Assembly: GCF_029889805.1 (NCBI RefSeq)
Contig: NZ_JARANT010000010.1
Location: forward strand, 1 to 47,672
Direction: 5' to 3'
From: Halorubrum sp. Boch-26
Lineage (GTDB): Archaea > Halobacteriota > Halobacteria > Halobacteriales > Haloferacaceae
DNA length: 47,672 nt
Shown here: positions 7,298 to 14,535 of the stretch, in pieces
How the letters are laid out: every line of letters starts with the position of its first letter
Numbering within the stretch: the stretch's first letter is position 1
Program-made: the position numbers and the translations under genes
The notes under the pieces: model-generated
The model's database searches: none
What the model saw: only the letters and a program-made list of their open reading frames with translations
What the model was told of the DNA's origin: nothing

Positions 7298-8524
7298 ATG
7301 GAGTCGACGGAGACGACGACGGCGTTCCGCGGGCTGGAGAGTCGCGCGTCGGGTCGCGTCCACGAGACGGCCGACCCGACGGTGGTGTCGGCGGAAGAGC
7401 AGGCGCGGGGACTCGACCCCGCCTACGACTACGACGCGGTCGACCCGGAGACGCTGCTGGGGGGCCCGCAGGACGGGCCGGCCGGGACGGGTCGCGGCCA
7501 CTGGCGCTTCGACGCGCTGCTCCCGTTCCCGGCGGGAGAGGCCATCTCGGCCGGCGAGGGCGCCACGCCGCTGGTCCCGACGGAGCGGCTCGCGGACGAG
7601 CTCGACGTCGACGCGGTGTACGTGAAAGACGAGGGCCGGAACCCGACGGGCACGGTGTTCGACCGCGGCCTCTCGGTCGCGCTCACCGCGGTGGCGGCGC
7701 GGGCCGCCGAGGGGCAGGACGTGGAGCCCCTCGCGTGTGCGAGCCCCGGCAACGCCGGACAGTCGATGGCGGCGTACGCGGGCCGGGCCGACCTGCGCTC
7801 GTACGCGTTCGTCCCCTCGCGCTGCGCGTTCTCGAACAAGGCGATGACCAACGTCCACGGCGGCGACATGCGCGTGGTCGGCGGACGGTTCCCGGACGCG
7901 GCCGCGGCGGTCGACGAGCAGCTGGAGACCGAGTACACGGACCTCGCTGAGTTCGCGACGCCGTACCGCCACGACGGCGTGAAGACGCTCGCGTTCGAGC
8001 TGGTCGCCGACCTCGACGCGGCGCCCGACGTCGTCGTCGTCCCGACCGGATCCGGCGAGGTGGTCGCCGCCGTTTATAAGGGTTTCACCGAGCTGAAGCG
8101 GGTCGGCGCGATCGGCGCCGTCCCGAAGGTGGTCGCGGCGCAGGCCGCGGGCTGCGCGCCGATCGCGGCGGCGGTCGAGCGCGGGCTCGACGAGCCGGAG
8201 CCGTGGGAGACCCCCGACACGATCTGCGGCGAGTTGGAGATCGCCGACCCCGCCGGCGGCGCGGCCGCGGTCGAGGCGGTTACGGAGAGCGGCGGGACGG
8301 CGGTCGGCGTCGAGGACGAGGACGTGCTCGCGAGCGCGGTCGCCGTCGCGCAGAACGAGGTGCTGGAGATGGGCGCCACGGGCGGCGCCGCGCCCGCCGG
8401 CGCGTGGGCGCTCAAAGAGGAGGGGTTCTTCGACGGCGACGAGACGGTCGTCCTGATCAACAGCGACGCCGGGCTGAAGACGCCGGACGTACTGCGCAGC
8501 CACCTGATGGGACAGGGTATATAA
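7298..8524 (+). CDS. Threonine-synthase-like protein lacking the PLP lysine
   Basis: This 408-residue protein has the fold-type II PLP enzyme pattern of threonine synthase, which converts O-phosphohomoserine to threonine. Visible landmarks are an N-terminal segment before GATPLVPTERLADEL, VKDEGRNPTG (109-118), the substrate loop SPGNAGQSMAAYAGR (149-163), a phosphate-binding-like PTGSGEVVAAVYKGF and the C-terminal NSDAGLKTPDV. In true threonine synthases NPTG is followed by SFKDRG, whose Lys forms the Schiff base with PLP. Here the sequence is TVFDRG, so Phe121 sits at the Lys position. The codons (ACG GTG TTC GAC CGC GGC) are unambiguous. Normal threonine synthase activity is therefore unlikely unless another lysine substitutes. 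A regulatory or scaffold role is speculation. Confidence 0.82.
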   Translation: MESTETTTAFRGLESRASGRVHETADPTVVSAEEQARGLDPAYDYDAVDPETLLGGPQDGPAGTGRGHWRFDALLPFPAGEAISAGEGATPLVPTERLADELDVDAVYVKDEGRNPTGTVFDRGLSVALTAVAARAAEGQDVEPLACASPGNAGQSMAAYAGRADLRSYAFVPSRCAFSNKAMTNVHGGDMRVVGGRFPDAAAAVDEQLETEYTDLAEFATPYRHDGVKTLAFELVADLDAAPDVVVVPTGSGEVVAAVYKGFTELKRVGAIGAVPKVVAAQAAGCAPIAAAVERGLDEPEPWETPDTICGELEIADPAGGAAAVEAVTESGGTAVGVEDEDVLASAVAVAQNEVLEMGATGGAAPAGAWALKEEGFFDGDETVVLINSDAGLKTPDVLRSHLMGQGI

Positions 8525-8580
8525 ATGGCGGTCGGCGGCGGTCGCGGCGTCGGAGGTCGTCGCCGCCCCGCGGGGAACCG

Positions 8581-8586
8581 TTTTTA
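8581..8586 (+). promoter_or_regulatory. TATA box of the GNAT gene
   Basis: TTTTTA is centred about 26 nt before the ATG at 8610 in otherwise GC-rich DNA, fitting a leaderless promoter. Confidence 0.55.
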
Positions 8587-8609
8587 CGTCGCCCCGCGTA
8601 CGTGCAGAC

Positions 8610-9200
8610 ATGTACGTCCGCGACGCCAAGAACCGTGACGAGGCGTGGTTACTGGACGCGATCGAGCGGCTCGGGCTCGACGACGTCGCCTTCCGGTCAC
8701 GGGACTACGTGATCGCGGTCGACCAGGAGTCGGGCGACCGAGCCGGGTTCGGCCGGCTGCGCCTGCACCGCGGCGACGAAGACGGGGAGAACCGGATCGA
8801 GCTCACCGGTATCGGCGTGCTGCCCGAGTGGCGCGGCCGGGGCGTCGGCGCGCACGTAGTCGAGCGCCTCGTCGACACCGCGGCCGCGGACGGGTTCGAG
8901 ACGGTGTACGTGCTCACCGATCAGCCCGAGTACCTGACGCAGTTCGGTTTCGAGGAGGTCGACACCGACGAGCTCCCGCCGGCGCTTTCCGACCGACTCG
9001 ACGAGAAGCGCGAGTTCCTCGGCGGGGGCGTCGTCGGCCTGCGGCTCCCGGTCGACGAGTTCGAGATGCCGGACCGCTTCCGCGAGGCGTTCAAGGAGGC
9101 CGAGCCGGCGGACGCCGCCGCCGACGACGCGACGGAGTCGCCGGAGGACTTCGGGATCGACCCCGAGTCGGCCACGTACAAGTACGACACCGGGCGGTAG
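8610..9200 (+). CDS. GNAT-family N-acetyltransferase
   Basis: A 196-residue acetyl-CoA-dependent transferase. The core runs from the N-terminus to about residue 120. Motif A reads GIGVLPEWRGRGVGAHVVE (about 69-87) with the pyrophosphate-binding Arg/Gly loop, and a later YLTQFGFEEVD is the usual GNAT motif B end. Residues about 150-196 form an acidic tail ending in the haloarchaeal-looking ESATYKYDTGR. The acceptor (protein N-terminus, amine or metabolite) cannot be read from sequence. An inverted repeat spans its stop codon. It is followed by cytidine deaminase, which has its own upstream AT-rich element. Confidence 0.85.
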   Translation: MYVRDAKNRDEAWLLDAIERLGLDDVAFRSRDYVIAVDQESGDRAGFGRLRLHRGDEDGENRIELTGIGVLPEWRGRGVGAHVVERLVDTAAADGFETVYVLTDQPEYLTQFGFEEVDTDELPPALSDRLDEKREFLGGGVVGLRLPVDEFEMPDRFREAFKEAEPADAAADDATESPEDFGIDPESATYKYDTGR

Positions 9201-9211
9201 GTGCCGCCCGG
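9190..9211 (+). terminator. Hairpin spanning the GNAT stop codon
   Basis: CCGGGCGG (9190-9197) and CCGCCCGG (9204-9211) form a perfect 8-bp stem with loop TAGGTG, and the TAG is the stop codon. There is no T-run after it, so it is not a classical terminator. It may stabilise or pause the transcript end before cdd. Confidence 0.35.
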
Positions 9212-9271
9212 ACGGGCCCGCTCCCGGACCGCGACCCGATAACCTATCCGCCCGCCGGCCGACGGCCCGGT

Positions 9272-9673
9272 ATGGACCTGATCGAAGCGGCGCGCGGCGT
9301 CCTGTCGGACGCCCACGTCCCGTACTCCGAGTACCGCGTCGGCGCCGCGCTCCGGACCGCCGACGGCACCGTCTACACCGGCTGTAACATCGAGAACGCG
9401 AACTACTCCAACAGCCTCCACGCGGAGGAGGTCGCGCTCGCGGAGGCGGTGAAGAACGGCCACCGCGAGTTCGACCGGATCGCCGTCGCCTCCGGCGTCC
9501 GCGACGGCGTCACCCCCTGCGGGATGTGCCGGCAGACGCTCGCGGAGTTCGCGGCCGACGACCTCGTCGTGGTCTGCGACGAGGGCGACGGTGAGACCAG
9601 CGAGTACGCGCTCGGCGAGCTGCTCCCGAACACCATCTCGGAGGGGACGCTCGACGACGCGAGAGGGGTCTGA
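9272..9673 (+). CDS. cdd: Cytidine deaminase
   Basis: This 133-residue zinc enzyme deaminates cytidine and deoxycytidine to uridine forms. The substrate loop TGCNIENANYSNSLHAEE contains the catalytic HAE (zinc-binding His and the proton-shuttle Glu), and PCGMCRQ supplies two zinc-binding cysteines. Many tetrameric CDAs of this length have CAE at the first zinc position; here it is His, a known alternative. The product feeds directly into uridine phosphorylase, the next gene 86 bp downstream. The start is the ATG just before DLIEAARGVL, matching the usual length of short CDAs. Confidence 0.93.
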   Translation: MDLIEAARGVLSDAHVPYSEYRVGAALRTADGTVYTGCNIENANYSNSLHAEEVALAEAVKNGHREFDRIAVASGVRDGVTPCGMCRQTLAEFAADDLVVVCDEGDGETSEYALGELLPNTISEGTLDDARGV

Positions 9674-9730
9674 GTCGGGCCGTCGAGGGGCCCGAGAGAC
9701 TCCGACCGACGGACCGCGAGACGGAACTAC

Positions 9731-9737
9731 TTTTAAA
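9731..9737 (+). promoter_or_regulatory. TATA box of the uridine phosphorylase gene
   Basis: TTTTAAA is centred 26 nt upstream of the ATG at 9760 and is the clearest TATA box in this region. It indicates that udp has its own leaderless transcript despite following cdd. Confidence 0.65.
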
Positions 9738-9759
9738 CGGCTCGCCGAAGAGCGGGGAC

Positions 9760-10635
9760 ATGACCGACGAAACCGATGCCTCCGACGACGGCCGCGACGC
9801 GGACGATCGCGACGGCGCCGCGAGCGACAGCGAGGACCCCAACGACGAGGCCGGCTACCACGTCGAGGTGGGGCCGGACGACGTCGCCGACGCCGTGCTC
9901 CTCCCCGGCAACCCCGAGCGCGTCGACAAGGTCACGGCGCTGTGGGACGGCTACGACGAGGTCGCGTCCCACCGCGAGTACCGCACCGCGACCGGGACCT
10001 ACGACGGCGCACCCATCTCGGTGACGTCGACGGGGATCGGCTCCCCCTCGGCCGCCATCGCAGTCGAGGAGCTCGCCAGAGCCGGCGTCGACACGTTCAT
10101 TCGGGTCGGCTCCTGCGGCGCCATTCAGCCGGGGATGGAGGTCGGCGACCTCGTGATCACCACCGGCGCGGTCCGGCAGGAGGGGACGAGCGACGAGTAC
10201 GTCCGCGAGGACTACCCGGCCGCCGCCGACGGGGAAGTCGTCTCGGCGCTCGTCGCCGCCGCGGAGCGACTGGGCCACGACTATCACACGGGCGTGACGA
10301 TGAGCGCCGACTCCTTCTACGCCGGGCAGGGCCGTCCCGGCTTCGAGGGGTTCGAGGCGGCCGGCTCCGACGAGCTGGTCGCGGAGCTGCGCGACGCGAA
10401 GGTGAAGAACATCGAGATGGAGGCGTCGGCGATCCTCACGATCGCGAGCGTGTACGGCCTCCGCGCCGGCGCGGTCTGCTCGGTGTACGCGAACCGGATC
10501 ACGGGCGAGTTCCGGACCGAGGGCGAGTCGCGGGCGGCCGAGACGGCGAGCCTCGCGGTGAAGCTCCTCGCCCGCATGGACGAGGTCAAGCGGGAGGCGG
10601 ACGCCGACCGCTGGCACGCCGGACTCTCGCTGTAG
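9760..10635 (+). CDS. udp: Uridine phosphorylase (nucleoside phosphorylase family)
   Basis: A 291-residue NP-I family enzyme that cleaves uridine with phosphate to uracil and ribose-1-phosphate. Residues 1-32 are an acidic extension. The core has LLPGNPERVDK (phosphate/ribose loop), STGIGSPSAAIAVEEL, RVGSCGAIQPGMEVGDLV and the nucleoside-binding NIEMEASAIL. The Glu-Met-Glu segment is the ribose-binding signature of the family. Its position immediately after cytidine deaminase gives a cytidine-to-uracil salvage pair. Specificity for uridine rather than purine nucleosides is inferred from the overall pattern and context. Confidence 0.88.
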   Translation: MTDETDASDDGRDADDRDGAASDSEDPNDEAGYHVEVGPDDVADAVLLPGNPERVDKVTALWDGYDEVASHREYRTATGTYDGAPISVTSTGIGSPSAAIAVEELARAGVDTFIRVGSCGAIQPGMEVGDLVITTGAVRQEGTSDEYVREDYPAAADGEVVSALVAAAERLGHDYHTGVTMSADSFYAGQGRPGFEGFEAAGSDELVAELRDAKVKNIEMEASAILTIASVYGLRAGAVCSVYANRITGEFRTEGESRAAETASLAVKLLARMDEVKREADADRWHAGLSL

Positions 10636-10700
10636 AGGCCCTCGCCGTCCGCCGATCAATCGACCGGTCCTCGACGGCGTCAGCGATGTTTCAAAGCGTC

Positions 10701-10706
10701 TTTATC
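10701..10706 (+). promoter_or_regulatory. TATA box that decides the NDH-2 start
   Basis: TTTATC lies 23-28 nt before the ATG at 10729 but only 17-22 nt before the ATG at 10723. Leaderless spacing therefore favours the second ATG. Confidence 0.5.
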
Positions 10707-10728
10707 CGCGCATCGCGGAACAATGTAC

Positions 10729-11910
10729 ATGACTACACAGGTCGTCGTCGTCGGCTCCGGCTACGCCGGGGCAGGGGCGGTGAAGGCGTTCGAAGACGAG
10801 GTCGGCGAGGGCGAGGCGGAACTCACGTGGATCTCGGAGCACGACTACCACCTCGTCCTCCACGAGGTCCACCGCGCCATCCGCAACCCCGCCGTCGCGG
10901 ACAAGATCACCATCCCCGTCGACGAGATCAAATCGCGAGACTCCGACTTCGTGCAGGGCCGCGTCGTCGACGTCGACACCGATGAGCGCGTCGTCGAGAC
11001 GGACGACGGGACCACCGTCGACTACGACTACCTCCTGCTCGGCGTCGGCTCCACGACCGCCTTCTTCGGGATCGACGGGCTGAAAGAGCACGCCCACCAG
11101 CTCAAGAGCCTCGCCGACGCGAAGGCGATCCACGAGGACGTGCGGTCGGCCGCGGCCGAGGCGACCCGCTCCGACCCGGTCGAGGTCATCGTCGGCGGCG
11201 CCGGCCTCTCCGGCATCCAGACGGCCGGCGAGATCGCGGAGTACCGCGACAAGCACCGCGCCCCGGTCAACATTACGCTCGTCGAGGGCCTCGACGAAGT
11301 CTTCCCCGGGAACGACCCGCAGCTTCAGGGCGCGCTCCGACAGCGACTGGAGGACGCCGACGTGGAGATCCTCACCGGCGACTTCATCTCGAAGGCCGAC
11401 GAAGACGCGGTCTACCTCGGCGGCGGCGAGGACGAGGAGCCCGAGGAGCTCGCGCACGACGTGTTAGTCTGGACCGGCGGCATCACCGGCCAGCCCGAAC
11501 TGGGGAACGTGGAGATCGAGAAGGACGAGCGCTCCAACCGCGTTCACGCCGCCTCCGACTTCATCACCAGCGACGACCGCGTCTTCGCCATCGGCGACAC
11601 CGCCCTCGTGGAGCAGGGCGACGACAACGTGGCGCCGCCGACCGCACAGGCCGCCTGGCAGGCGGCCGAGGTCGCCGGCGAGAACCTCGCGCGGGCCGCC
11701 CGCGGCGCCCCACTTCAGTCGTGGGAGCACAAGGACAAGGGGACCGTCATCTCGGTCGGCGAGGAGGCGATCGCCCACGACGTGATCGGGATGCCGATCA
11801 AGACGTTCGGCGGCACCCCGGCGAAGCTCCTGAAGAAGTCCATCGCGGTGCGGTGGATCGCGAAGGTCTCCTCGACCGGACGCGGCGTGAGCGCGTTCGG
11901 CGACATGTAA
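10729..11910 (+). CDS. Type II NADH dehydrogenase (NDH-2)
   Basis: This 393-residue single-subunit flavoprotein transfers electrons from NADH to quinone without proton pumping, as a peripheral membrane protein. FAD binding is seen in VVVVGSGYAGAGAVKAF at the N-terminus. The second Rossmann motif is VEVIVGGAGLSGIQTAGEI for NADH. The late FAD segment is VFAIGDTALVEQGD, followed by PPTAQAAWQAAEVAGENL, typical of NDH-2 and related sulfide:quinone reductases. The C-terminal KLLKKSIAVRWIAKVS is the likely amphipathic membrane-binding helix. No redox cysteine pair suggests a sulfide:quinone reductase. It would complement the complex I in this window, which lacks the NADH-input module. An upstream in-frame ATG at 10723 is less likely on promoter spacing. 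Confidence 0.88.
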   Translation: MTTQVVVVGSGYAGAGAVKAFEDEVGEGEAELTWISEHDYHLVLHEVHRAIRNPAVADKITIPVDEIKSRDSDFVQGRVVDVDTDERVVETDDGTTVDYDYLLLGVGSTTAFFGIDGLKEHAHQLKSLADAKAIHEDVRSAAAEATRSDPVEVIVGGAGLSGIQTAGEIAEYRDKHRAPVNITLVEGLDEVFPGNDPQLQGALRQRLEDADVEILTGDFISKADEDAVYLGGGEDEEPEELAHDVLVWTGGITGQPELGNVEIEKDERSNRVHAASDFITSDDRVFAIGDTALVEQGDDNVAPPTAQAAWQAAEVAGENLARAARGAPLQSWEHKDKGTVISVGEEAIAHDVIGMPIKTFGGTPAKLLKKSIAVRWIAKVSSTGRGVSAFGDM

Positions 11911-12055
11911 CGTCGGCGAGAGCGACGCTCACCGCCGCGGCGTTTGTTGGTCTGTCGTGTTCGAGTCCGAGAGCGACGGATTCGGGTCGACGGCGAGGGA
12001 GTCAGCTCCCGGGCCCGAGCATCGGCGCTCCGGCTATCGACGGGTTCGCGAAGAG

Positions 12056-12061
12056 AAAAAA
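12056..12061 (-). terminator. U-tract terminator for the winged-helix regulator gene
   Basis: Six A residues on the plus strand give a U6 run on the minus-strand transcript about 26 nt past the stop at 12087, within a purine/pyrimidine-biased stretch. Archaeal termination commonly uses such U-tracts without a hairpin. Confidence 0.45.
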
Positions 12062-12086
12062 GAGAGCGAAGCCGCGGGCGAGCCGA

Positions 12087-12620
12087 TCAGTGCTCGGCGG
12101 GCTCGTCGGGCGCACGCATGTCGTCGATCTGAAGGATGAGGATGTTCGCGGTGTCGTCTTTCCCGTCGACGGTCCCGTCGATGACGAGCTTCGAGAGCGG
12201 CGTGGGGCCGACGGTGACGGAGTCGCCCTCGTGGAAGTCACGGACGGAACCCTGTACGTGGATCTCGGCGCGGCAGAGTTCGGGGTGGTGGACGCTGGAA
12301 AGGTCGATTCCGTCGACGTTGACCCCCGTGACCTCATCGCCCTCGTGGAAGATGGGGACGTCGGCGGGCTCGTCCATGCGCTGAATGTCGAGCGCCTCGT
12401 ACGCGTTCGAGGTCGGCTTGTAGCCGCCCTTCGGGCCGGGGACGCCCTCGACCAGCTGGAGGGCCTTCAGGCTCTGCATCTGATTGCGGATCGTTCCGGG
12501 GTTGCGGTCGACTTCCTCGGCGATCGCCTCGCCTTTGACGGCGTCTTCCTGTTCCCCGTACAGGTTGATGAGGGCCGTGAGGATGCTTTTCTGACTTGAC
12601 GTGAGCTCGATCGATGACAT
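12087..12620 (-). CDS. Winged-helix transcriptional regulator with C-terminal beta domain
   Basis: A 177-residue protein. Residues about 5-75 are a winged helix: LTSSQKSILTALINLY, then AVKGEAIAEEVDRNPGTIRN as the helix-turn-helix and LVEGVPGPKGGYKPT as the wing. Residues about 85-170 are beta-rich, with two similar halves around FHEGDEVTGV and FHEGDSVTVG, suggesting a duplicated small barrel. It strongly resembles a haloarchaeal family of conserved HTH regulators whose targets I do not know. It has its own TATA box and a downstream U-tract, so it is monocistronic. Conserved features suggest a global rather than a local role, which is inference. Confidence 0.8.
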   Translation of the reverse strand: MSSIELTSSQKSILTALINLYGEQEDAVKGEAIAEEVDRNPGTIRNQMQSLKALQLVEGVPGPKGGYKPTSNAYEALDIQRMDEPADVPIFHEGDEVTGVNVDGIDLSSVHHPELCRAEIHVQGSVRDFHEGDSVTVGPTPLSKLVIDGTVDGKDDTANILILQIDDMRAPDEPAEH

Positions 12621-12644
12621 GGACGCGAATAGATGGCCGTACCG

Positions 12645-12651
12645 CTTAAAT
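12645..12651 (-). promoter_or_regulatory. TATA box of the winged-helix regulator
   Basis: ATTTAAG on the minus strand is centred 28 nt before the ATG at 12620 and fits a leaderless promoter. Confidence 0.6.
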
Positions 12652-12698
12652 GCGATGGAAGCCCGTTATAAACGATCGTGCAAGATCCGATGAGCGAT

Positions 12699-12754
12699 AC
12701 CGGCGGCGGCTACGATCCGTACCGGCGGCGGCTACGATCCGTACCGGCGGCGGA
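12699..12754 (-). repeat. 22-bp tandem repeat copying the 3-prime end of the small membrane protein gene
   Basis: The 22-bp unit starting ACCGGCGGCGGCTACGATCC occurs at 12699-12720 and identically at 12721-12742, followed by a partial third copy to 12754. On the minus strand the unit contains the end of the gene and its TAG stop, so the stop codon is duplicated just past the real end. The unit is not a multiple of three. Confidence 0.95.
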
Positions 12755-12995
12755 CCCGGAAGTACGCGAACGGGCTGGAGAGCGCGACGACGACGCCGAC
12801 GCCGATTAGGGCCAACCCGAGGTCGCCCTCGAACAGGGCGATTCCGGCGCCGACGAGACCGATCACGGCACCGGTGAAGGCCACGGCGATCATGGCGCCG
12901 ACCGGTTCGATGTCGCTGCCGGCGACGTCGGCGGGATCGAACTCGGGGGGCGGGTCCCCATCGATGGCGTCGGAATCGTCGTCGGAACCGCTCAT
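12732..12995 (-). CDS. Small two-helix membrane protein
   Basis: This 87-residue protein starts with an acidic, Pro/Asp-rich cytoplasmic-looking tail (about 1-32). Two hydrophobic segments follow (about 34-56 and 58-78) and a basic end RVRRRYGS. It is a compact haloarchaeal-type hypothetical and I recognise no family. The ATG at 12995 is preferred because upstream in-frame sequence lacks protein-like character. Its stop codon lies within a 22-bp tandem duplication. Confidence 0.65.
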   Translation of the reverse strand: MSGSDDDSDAIDGDPPPEFDPADVAGSDIEPVGAMIAVAFTGAVIGLVGAGIALFEGDLGLALIGVGVVVALSSPFAYFRVRRRYGS

Positions 12996-13099
12996 ACCGA
13001 CAGATCGGGACGGGGCGACAAAACCGTGTGCGATCGCGGTCGGTCGGTCACCGCCCGGGGATCCCACCATTCAAGCGTCGGGGCGCCGCGCCCTCTGAC

Positions 13100-14005
13100 A
13101 TGACCACCGTCAGGATCATCGGCGCACCGACCGACTACGGGGCGAACCGACGCGGCGTGGACATGGGACCGTCGGCCATCCGGTACGGCGGGCTCGCCGA
13201 CCAACTCGCGAGCGCGGGCGTCGAGGTCGTCGACGCGGGCGACCTCGCGGTCCCTCGCGCGGAGGAGCGCGACCCGGACGCGGACGCGCCGAGCGGGGGG
13301 AAAGCGAAGTTCCTCCGGGAGACGGCCGACGTCTGCCGGCGTCTCGCGACCGAGGTGAGCGAGACGCTCGTCGACGGGGCGGTGCCGCTCGCGCTCGGCG
13401 GCGACCACTCGATCGCCATCGGCTCGCTCGCGGGATCCGCGAGCGACGCGGACATCGGCGCCGTGTGGTTCGACGCCCACGCCGACCTCAACACGCCCTC
13501 GACGACCCCTTCGGGCAACGTCCACGGAATGCCGCTCGCGGCCGCGCTCGGCTTCGACGAGTTCGCGGGGTCGGACTGGGCGAACGCGCCCGGGCTCTCT
13601 CCGGAGAACGTCGCGCTCGTCGGACTCCGCTCCGTGGACGGGGCGGAAGTGGAGGCCATCCGCGACCACGGCTTCGCGGCGTACACGATGTCCGACATCG
13701 ACGAGCGCGGGATCACCACGGTCACGGAGGAGGCGATGGCGACCGCTGGCGCCGGCGTCGACGGCGTCCACGTCAGCCTCGACCTCGACTGGCTCGACCC
13801 CAACGAGGCGCCCGGGGTCGGGACCCCGGTCCGTGGGGGGGTCACCTACCGGGAGGCCCACAGCGCGATGGAGATCGTCGACGAGGCCGACAGCCTTCGG
13901 TCGATGGAGCTCGTCGAGGTGAATCCGACACTGGATCAGCACAACGAGACCGCGGAGCTCGCGACGGAGCTGGCGGCGAGCGCGTTCGGGAAGCGGGTCC
14001 TGTGA
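13100..14005 (+). CDS. rocF: Arginase-family ureohydrolase, probably arginase
   Basis: This 301-residue enzyme probably hydrolyses arginine to ornithine and urea using two Mn ions. Metal-binding motifs are intact: GGDHS, WFDAHADLN and SLDLDWLDP. The N-terminal GAPTDYGANRRGVDMGPSAI and the C-terminal block ending in TAELATELAASAFGKRVL match bacterial arginases better than agmatinases. Formiminoglutamase or agmatinase activity cannot be excluded by eye. No ornithine aminotransferase or ureases are adjacent; the next gene is convergent. Confidence 0.85.
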   Translation: MTTVRIIGAPTDYGANRRGVDMGPSAIRYGGLADQLASAGVEVVDAGDLAVPRAEERDPDADAPSGGKAKFLRETADVCRRLATEVSETLVDGAVPLALGGDHSIAIGSLAGSASDADIGAVWFDAHADLNTPSTTPSGNVHGMPLAAALGFDEFAGSDWANAPGLSPENVALVGLRSVDGAEVEAIRDHGFAAYTMSDIDERGITTVTEEAMATAGAGVDGVHVSLDLDWLDPNEAPGVGTPVRGGVTYREAHSAMEIVDEADSLRSMELVEVNPTLDQHNETAELATELAASAFGKRVL

Positions 14006-14041
14006 GCGGATCGGTCAGCGAGAACAGCGAGAGCGCGCGGC

Positions 14042-14338
14042 TCAGACGCCGCGATCCAGCTCGTCGATGACGCGCTGGAGGTCGGCCTCCTGCTCGATCT
14101 CCCGTTTGATCTCCTCGCGGCGCCGGACGGCCGCGGAGTCGGCCTCGTACGCGCGGGCGAACTCGGCGCGGGTGTGCTCGTCGAACGCGTGCCGAATCGC
14201 GAAGTAGCCGTCCGGGACGATCGTGCCGCACACCTTACACTCGTGGCGCTGGTGGCCGTCGGTCTGGTGGACGATGGCCGGCTCAACGTCGTCGAAGGCG
14301 GCGTCGCAGCCGTCGATTCCGCACGTCCAGCGGGGCAT
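14042..14338 (-). CDS. Two-zinc-finger (C2H2-like) small protein
   Basis: A 98-residue protein with two tandem Cys/His clusters. The first is CGIDGC, then two histidines in AIVHQTDGHQRH; the second is CKVCG followed by HAFDEH. Residues 60-98 are a charged predicted helix or coiled coil (RRREEIKREIEQEADLQRVI). The pattern suggests a zinc-stabilised nucleic-acid or protein-binding module of a conserved haloarchaeal family with no function known to me. It is convergent with arginase and divergent from the PHP-type gene. Confidence 0.75.
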   Translation of the reverse strand: MPRWTCGIDGCDAAFDDVEPAIVHQTDGHQRHECKVCGTIVPDGYFAIRHAFDEHTRAEFARAYEADSAAVRRREEIKREIEQEADLQRVIDELDRGV

Positions 14339-14535
14339 ATCCCTTCGTGGCTCCCGCGGAGGATTAACCGTTTCCCCCGACGCCGGCGGGTCGCGACCGC
14401 CGTTCCGCGGGCGCCGTCGCGGTCGCCGGGCGCAGTCGTGGTCGACGGGTGCGGCCCCGCTCGCCGACGCCGGAAGCGGATCCGCTCGCCGTCAAACGAT
14501 ACGCCTTTGCTCGGGGACGCACACCGTCCGCTAAC

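Noticed and set aside
10723-10728. Upstream ATG as the NDH-2 start.
   Set aside because: It is only about 20 nt from the TATA-like box; the next ATG fits leaderless spacing and starts directly before the FAD motif.
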